Shown: positions 59,044-64,000 of the stretch, in pieces
Layout of the letters: each line of letters starts with the position of its first letter
Numbering within the stretch: the first letter of the stretch is position 1
Assembly: GCF_001625305.1 (NCBI RefSeq)
Contig: NW_017803854.1
Span: forward strand, 3,175,367-3,239,366
Length of the DNA: 64,000 nt
Direction: 5' to 3'
Origin: Branchiostoma belcheri
Lineage: Eukaryota > Chordata > Leptocardii > Amphioxiformes > Branchiostomatidae
Translations under genes and position numbers: made by a program
The notes under the pieces: generated by a model
What the model was told of the DNA's origin: nothing
Database searches by the model: none
Seen by the model: only the letters and a program-made list of their open reading frames with translations

Positions 59044-62000
59044 CTGTGAAAGGAGAAACAGTCATCAGCAACATTTCAACCAGCCTTATACATTTATGGT
59101 GTATAGGTATGGAAACACTTTATCTATGGTGTATTTGTATAGTATGCAATGCTGTCAGGTATCCGAGCATACAAGTATATCTATAGTGTACAGAGACGAC
59201 TATAGATGATAAACCGGATAGTGAGTGAGTGAGTGTACAGGTAGCATCTATGGTGTACAGGTATGAAATCCCTTCATATACATGTACATGTAAGGTATAC
59301 TGCAGGTATAGTAGGCGCACATCTGTGGTGTGCAGGTATAAAACATCTACCGGTATGGTGTACTGGTATATGCAATGCTACTAGTATGTACTGTATACAT
59401 GTAGCATCTAGGGTGTACTGGTATAGTATGCTTGGTTCAGTGGCAAGTATATTGTCCAGACAGAGATCAGTAATCAAATATCTGCTTGTAGTGTCCTTAC
59501 ATGCTTGGTAGTCATACAGAGCTCTGGCTCTCAGTCCAGTCTCCACAGGACTCTGGTCATCAACATAGTCCTGAGCTGGCTGTGTTTCCTGGTACTCCTG
59601 CTGCTGGTGTTCCTGTTGGTACTCCTGTTGTTGGTACTCTTGTTGGTACTCCTGCTGCTGGTACTCTTGCTGGTACTGCTGTTGGTACTGAGCCTCATGT
59701 GTTTCCTCTGGTTCAAACAAGCAAAAGACCTGGTCAGTATTGTCAGTATTAAAATTTCATATAGTGCATTAACGTGACTAGATGAGTTGTAAAACTACAG
59801 GAGCCTCTTAATCCTAAATCTCATCCCATAGCACTCCTTCCCTGTTAAAAGCTTGGGTCCTTTGCATATGATATCTGAAGTCTAAATAAACATTCTTATT
59901 CATGTTTCTGTTATCATTGAAGATCACCGGTTACTTGGACAAGTTCTTCAGGTACAGATACAGATCTGGACTTCTACAGATCTGTGTACTTGTACCTGAT
60001 GTTGTGGTTAGATACTAGAATGCAGCACTACTCCCACCTGTTTGTGTGATGACTGGTTCCTCCTGTACAGCTGGTTGGGGCGGAGACTGGACCACAGGAG
60101 GCTGGGTTATGCCTTCATCCTCTGGTGGGACATAGAACCACAGACTACACTCATCATCATGTATATCACAAGGTGCATTCCTGAACTAACACTTTAGGAA
60201 AATGCAGTTATGATTGCCCTTGAATTAGATTATGGCAACTTAATTGCATTCCTTTTTGGTGTTGGAACAAAGTACTGTGTCTGTGAAGACAATATAATGT
60301 CACTCAAAGTGTCTGGAAGTAATCTTTGTTTTTTATCCAGTAGTAGAGTTGGAGTTCAGTATTGTTTACCACAACTATATTGTTTATGTCTAACACAACA
60401 GTGAGCAGTAACACCTACATGTAGCTTCAGTGCACAGTGAAACAGTCAAAATTGCCCTGATGACAGACGGTCATCAAGCTCTTGGTAAACAAGAGGTTGG
60501 GAATAAATAAACTGATGAAATAATTTAAAGAATCTGATATGATTTTCACATTCTGTAAGTGTGTCCAGCTTACCGTCCCAGTCCTGATCGTCCTGTTCCT
60601 CGTCCGAGTCCTGCTGCCTGCGAGCCTTCTGTAGAACAGAGAGGGACTCTGTCAGGGGGGACTTCCCTNNNNNNNNNNNNNNNNNNNNGGGGCCGGCGCG
60701 GGGGCGGCGGCACGGGCAGGAGGGGACGTACGGACCGGTTCTGCCTCCTGCTGCTGATGATGAAATGAGCGAAACAAAACAAAAGGCAAATCATATACAA
60801 GATGTCAAGTGCAAACTAAAAGTTAAGATAGATGAAATTGTAACAAAAGAGAAAGTAATGTTTAATGTTTAAGTAGTTTAATGACGAATTAAATAGATGG
60901 TAGTTCAATGACATGAAGTTACTGGAGATTACATGGGGATGGTTTTGAATGTTTGTATTTTCTCTTACGATATTCTGATTTTGTCATCAAAGCATGATGC
61001 TTTTTAAAGTAGCAACTAATGCAATGTAGCTTTGCTACAGCTCACGTATTTAGCCCAGCATCCTTACTCTTCTCCACAAATATATAACACATGTGATGTG
61101 AGCGTATTGATTAAATAATCCAGGTAAAACGAGGACAGATCCCCAGACTCACCGACTGGCCCCAGCTGTGCTTCAGCTTCTGCGGCGGCGCTCCTGACGG
61201 CCTGGAGGGCGGGGCGACGCTGGTCGACCCCTGCTCGAACACGGCCCTCGGGTTAAACGTACCTCGCTGGGACACCAGCTGGGCTGCCTCCTGCGGGGGA
61301 AATCACACAGTCTATCAATGCAAGAAATCCTCGACCATTGACTGAATCCGTCAACTAACCAGCCACAGGGTTTTTCTGCAGAAGCGTGAAGCCTGCAGCA
61401 AAATTTTTCACCAGGAACAATTCTTAGTCAGATTGTTCAATTTCCTGCACCTCAAGTTGCTTGGAGAAAGTCTGCAGCAAGTTGCAATATCCTGACTATA
61501 ATTACTAGTACATGTATTACGTTAACCCTAACAGATACATCTTATGGCATGAACAGTACCGATACAACTACTAGTAGATGACATGGACCAAATCTGAAGC
61601 TATGGATGTTGCCATAGAACTTTTGTTAGTCTGATAAGCAAGATCAATACCTCAGAACCCCATGGAACAAGCCAGGGTAAGTCCTACAAGCATGGACAAT
61701 ACCAAGGATCCTGTAGTGAAAAGGTTAATCCTAGACTGGCTAGAGGCCAAGACAATACCTGACAGATCCATGCATACTGCAGTGTATATTCTATGAGGTT
61801 AAATCTCACAGGCAGGAATAGGCAAGACATTCATTTTATACTAAATTATAGCATGAGACAAATTAAGTACATTGTGCTACTAGTAATATACTACTAAGCT
61901 GGTGTGTAACGCCGAAGGGCAGTTATACCGGCTATAGCGATACAGATACTACTACCGGTAGCACTGTAAATATTAAATTCTGAATCAACTAGTCAGGAAG

Positions 62001-63724
62001 GCTGCTGTTAGAGTTAGTCTTGAGTTATGATGACTAGTTCCTGGTGAAAGACGACCACCAACCAGAGCAGTGTTGGGAGAGGCTTCTCTGTTATCAAACT
62101 TTAGCCGAGCTAACTCTGGGTTGAAGCTTCCCTTCTGGTGAATCAGGGACGCTGCCTCCTGTGACAACGGGGACAGGAAAGGAAGACACACAGAAAAGTC
62201 AAGAACGACTGTCTTCAAGGATGCCTGGAAATGCTCCGTCAATATATAATTAACTGTGATCTACATTGTCATATCCATGAGCAGCTACATAGAGAAGACT
62301 TACTGTAAGACCATTTAATGAATCCTTCAGACAGACCTATACCAGCACACATGTAGTTCTATAGATCAACCTGCCAGTAATATAGAACTGTAACCTCACA
62401 ACTCTACTGTGTTAACAGAACTACAGCTGTGAACTAGTGACATACAGGTGTACTTCTATTGACCATGTACTGACAAAACTGACAGAACAACACCATCAAA
62501 CGTCTACATGTGCTGACAATACACTCAGACCATCACAGTTCTACAAGCCATGCTGACAGAACCACACTGCAATTTTACAATAACTGCAGCACTACCATAT
62601 ACCACCACAGTACGTTCTAGCACAGTTATGCTACCCACAATGTTACAGACAACAGCAGAACTGACCATGGCTGTATTAGGAGTGGGGTTGTTGGGAATGG
62701 GAGGCAGGGGTTCCTGAGGTTTCTGTTCAAACTTGGCCCGAGGGTTCCTCCTGCCTCGCTGTGCCGCGAGTGCTGCTGCCTCCTGTGCCAGTCCCACAAC
62801 ATCAATATCATCAAACTCAATACTCAAAAGCCTTCTCTAAACTCAAGAAATCACAAGGTAAGGAAAGATTGTGTATCCAAGAAATCAACCTCTAAATCAT
62901 GAGGTTAGATTTGAGCAATACTCATTGTGCCATGCAGGTTTCCAAACGATAACCAAACTACAGTATTAAGATAGTGATGACAACCAAGGCTACTAGTACT
63001 ATATCAGGTTAGTGATGATACCCAAGGCTACCATATCAAGTTAGTGATGATAACCAAGCCAACTGTATCAGGTGAGTGATGACCAGCCCTACTGGTAATG
63101 ACCACACCTAGTGAATCAGTTAAGTGATGACAACCAAACCTGACAAGACAAGTTAATGGTTACTAAACTTGTTATATTGAGAATGATGATAACCGAACAA
63201 GTTAGTGACCACTTACTATCAGTGAGACTATGGCACAAAGACAAGCAGCTCTACATGTAGGTAACCTAGGGTGGAATGACAATGCTAACTTGTTATCAAC
63301 CTTACAACACTGAAGTTGTATTGGTGCACTGCTAGTATGTGCAGTTGTACTAATACATGAGAGTTGTGCTACCTACAAGGAAAAGGACTGCAAAAATTCT
63401 TCTGTTTGAAAGCAGAAACAACAATCTGGAACAAGCCCCAAGTAAAACATGCCTTGTCACTAACCCTGAAGCATTCAGCGAACTTCAAAATTAGATGTTT
63501 CAAACATGCGAAGATGTGCATGTGATATTAGTTGTACAATGACAGGGATCATCAGATTTGATGCCATGCAAAATGACACTGCACAGGTACAACTACAAGG
63601 TACGCGTTATCAAGGACCAGACCATTGCAGTGTTGGTCGGAGGGGCGTCATTTCTGTCTGCTTGTTCTGTGGCATGGGTCGTACCACCGTTCTGCACAGG
63701 GTGGGCTGCTGTGACTGTCGTATC
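58907..63724 (-). CDS. DBNL: Drebrin-like protein (DBNL/mAbp1 type), C-terminal part of gene
   Basis: DBNL is an F-actin-binding adaptor that links the cortex to dynamin and signalling proteins through its SH3 domain. Exons in transcript order: 63623-63724 (less certain), 62666-62782, 62063-62158, 61153-61290, 60747 into the gap, 60574-60628, 60038-60121, 59501-59707, 58907-59043. All visible junctions keep frame (phases 0,0,0,0,0,1,1,1). The C-terminus is an SH3 domain: [20 protein letters not shown], then [16 protein letters not shown] and [10 protein letters not shown], nearly the human DBNL sequence. The middle has N-P-R-A-x-F motifs, a Pro/Ala-rich piece, an acidic stretch ([15 protein letters not shown]) and a Gln/Tyr repeat. 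The ADF-H domain and the charged helical region must lie right of the window. Drebrin itself (DBN1) lacks the SH3, so DBNL is the better name. Confidence 0.9.
59060..59440. repeat. Degenerate GGTGTACAGGTAT minisatellite in a DBNL intron
   Basis: Words such as TATGGTGTATAGGTAT, TATGGTGTACAGGTAT, GTGGTGTGCAGGTAT and GGGTGTACTGGTATAG recur every 40-70 bp through the intron between the last two exons. Copies are old and unevenly spaced. TACATGTACATGT-type words lie among them. Confidence 0.6.
59501..59707 (-). CDS. DBNL: Drebrin-like gene, Gln/Tyr-repeat exon and start of SH3
   Basis: It encodes 69 residues. From residue 3 or so runs a low-complexity array of EYQQ/QYQQQ units with seven tyrosines in about 35 residues, then [21 protein letters not shown] and the SH3 start ALYDYQAS. 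Vertebrate DBNL has tyrosines in the same place (YEEPPEQETFYEQ), known targets of tyrosine kinases. Acceptor gtttgaaccag, donor CAT|gtaagg. The antisense frames here (Leu/Val repeats) are shadows. Confidence 0.9.
60038..60121 (-). CDS. DBNL: Drebrin-like gene, Pro/Gln-rich linker exon
   Basis: An 84-bp exon between ccaccag|AGGATG and ACAAACAG|gtggga. It encodes [19 protein letters not shown] and then EEPVITQT. The exon keeps frame on both sides (phase 1 to phase 1). It is a probable flexible linker with PxxP-like pieces. Confidence 0.85.
60574..60628 (-). CDS. DBNL: Drebrin-like gene, acidic exon
   Basis: A 55-bp exon with acceptor tctgttctacag and donor GACG|gtaagc. It encodes [18 protein letters not shown], a strongly acidic segment. 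Phase 0 in, phase 1 out. Confidence 0.85.
60669..60688. other. Assembly gap of 20 N
   Basis: Exactly 20 unknown bases, probably a nominal gap size, next to very GC-rich sequence. It removes the 3' end and donor of the exon that starts at 60747. Confidence 0.99.
60689..60747 (-). CDS. DBNL: Drebrin-like gene, Pro/Ala-rich exon cut by the gap
   Basis: After an acceptor ending cagcagcag, the minus strand encodes [18 protein letters not shown] in the phase required by the neighbouring exons, then enters the gap. The start could also be 3 or 6 bases earlier because of the CAG repeat. It is likely a proline-rich SH3-ligand region. Confidence 0.65.
61153..61290 (-). CDS. DBNL: Drebrin-like gene, NPRAVF-motif exon (third of the series)
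   Basis: A 138-bp, phase 0/0 exon encoding [20 protein letters not shown], then a Ser/Pro segment and LKHSWGQS. Acceptor cccccgcag, donor TCG|gtgagt. The N-P-R-x-x-F motif is the conserved middle motif of drebrin/DBNL proteins. Confidence 0.9.
62063..62158 (-). CDS. DBNL: Drebrin-like gene, NPELARL exon (second of the series)
   Basis: A 96-bp, phase 0/0 exon encoding [20 protein letters not shown], then [12 protein letters not shown]. Acceptor ttgtcacag; the donor CTG|gttggt is weak but placed exactly as in the neighbouring paralogous exon (NTAM|gtcagt). Confidence 0.8.
62666..62782 (-). CDS. DBNL: Drebrin-like gene, NPRAKF exon (first of the series)
   Basis: A 117-bp, phase 0/0 exon encoding [20 protein letters not shown], then [12 protein letters not shown] and PTPNTAM. 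Acceptor ggcacag, donor ATG|gtcagt. The frame stays open for 15 codons upstream of the acceptor ([11 protein letters not shown]), so a longer exon is not excluded. Confidence 0.85.
62930..63225. repeat. Degenerate minisatellite of about 45 bp in a DBNL intron
   Basis: Units of the form ATCAGGTTAGTGATGA and TACCCAAGGCTACC recur about five or six times with drift (for example near 62965, 63005, 63045, 63070, 63118 and 63190). Confidence 0.65.
63623..63724 (-). CDS. DBNL: Drebrin-like gene, upstream candidate exon
   Basis: A 102-bp open stretch in phase 0/0 between gctggtacag|GAT and GCAATG|gtctgg. It encodes [14 protein letters not shown] and, at its end, APPTNTAM. The ending is like the NTAM and NTAL ends of the next two exons, and the exon lies in the right place and strand. 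The first half has no NPR motif, so it is less certain. 63725-64000 shows nothing further. Confidence 0.5.
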
Positions 63725-64000
63725 CTGTACCAGCAGTAGCAAAATTCGTACTGTTACACGACACCCCAAGTATTGCACTCACAGATCCAGATTCAAGACA
63801 GAACAAGTAAAAACTGGCACAAAATTTTGCACATTTGGTTAGTTGTCACTGCAAAAGGAAGGGGGTGTTGGAGCAAGGACAGAGTGGGTGCCACAGTGGG
63901 AGTTACATGAGAACAAGGACAAGGGTGTGTGCAGGAGAGGGATTTTAAAAAGGGAGAGGACAGGAAACAATATAGGAAACAAGAGACAACAATCCAGAAA

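Noticed and set aside
59501-59777. Plus-strand frames rich in LVLLL or GTPAAG repeats
   Set aside because: Antisense shadows of the Gln/Tyr repeat exon of the drebrin-like gene.
62930-63225. CRISPR-like array
   Set aside because: Units drift and have no conserved repeat with unique spacers; a eukaryotic intron minisatellite explains it.

Overview
The window looks like a piece of a cephalochordate (amphioxus, Branchiostoma) nuclear genome. The reasons are intron-exon genes of chordate type (a Fezzin/LZTS gene, UBOX5 and a drebrin-like gene), moderate GC with CpG-rich promoter patches, many small decayed DNA transposons and minisatellites, and a very frequent palindromic ACATGTACATGT-type word. 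The species is an inference; no single sequence element proves it.

Three protein genes are supported. (1) A Fezzin-family gene (LZTS1/2/3-like) on the minus strand. Its first coding exon lies at 9372-9719 (exon 9372-9749) and its remaining coding exons lie left of the window. (2) UBOX5 (RNF37) on the plus strand, complete in two coding exons, 54868-56386 and 56580-56800, giving 579 residues with a U-box and a C-terminal RING-type zinc finger. (3) A drebrin-like gene (DBNL/mAbp1 type) on the minus strand, convergent with UBOX5. Nine exons or exon parts lie between 58907 and 63724, ending in a C-terminal SH3 domain; the N-terminal actin-binding exons lie to the right of the window. A 20-N assembly gap at 60669-60688 cuts one of its exons.

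Layout: 1-9371 is the second intron of the LZTS-like gene, with a LINE reverse-transcriptase fragment at the left edge, a 1.66-kb Harbinger-like element and a minisatellite of about 147 bp that carries telomere-type repeats. 9750 to about 53.5 kb is best read as one very long 5' intron of the same gene. It holds two candidate noncoding first exons (donors at 53479 and 39042), MITEs, a 1.5-kb element with long repeat-built inverted ends, tRNA-derived SINE pieces, several minisatellites, and clusters of transcription-factor-type motifs (a pair of RFX X-boxes at 20.3 kb, PBX-HOX-type sites at 32.7-32.8 kb, an E-box array at 42.2-42.7 kb). 53.4-54.3 kb is a CpG-rich, ETS-motif region, probably a shared head-to-head promoter for the LZTS-like gene and UBOX5. 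54.9-64 kb is gene-dense.

The most interesting points are the neighbourhood of LZTS and UBOX5, which I recall as also adjacent in human (20p13, LZTS3-UBOX5); the tandemly duplicated phase-0 exons and tyrosine/glutamine repeat in the drebrin-like protein; the two-start arrangement that would make a myristoylatable LZTS form; and the long-inverted-repeat element with a promoter-like core. I recognised no LTR, retroviral or Polinton-type element and no CRISPR array.
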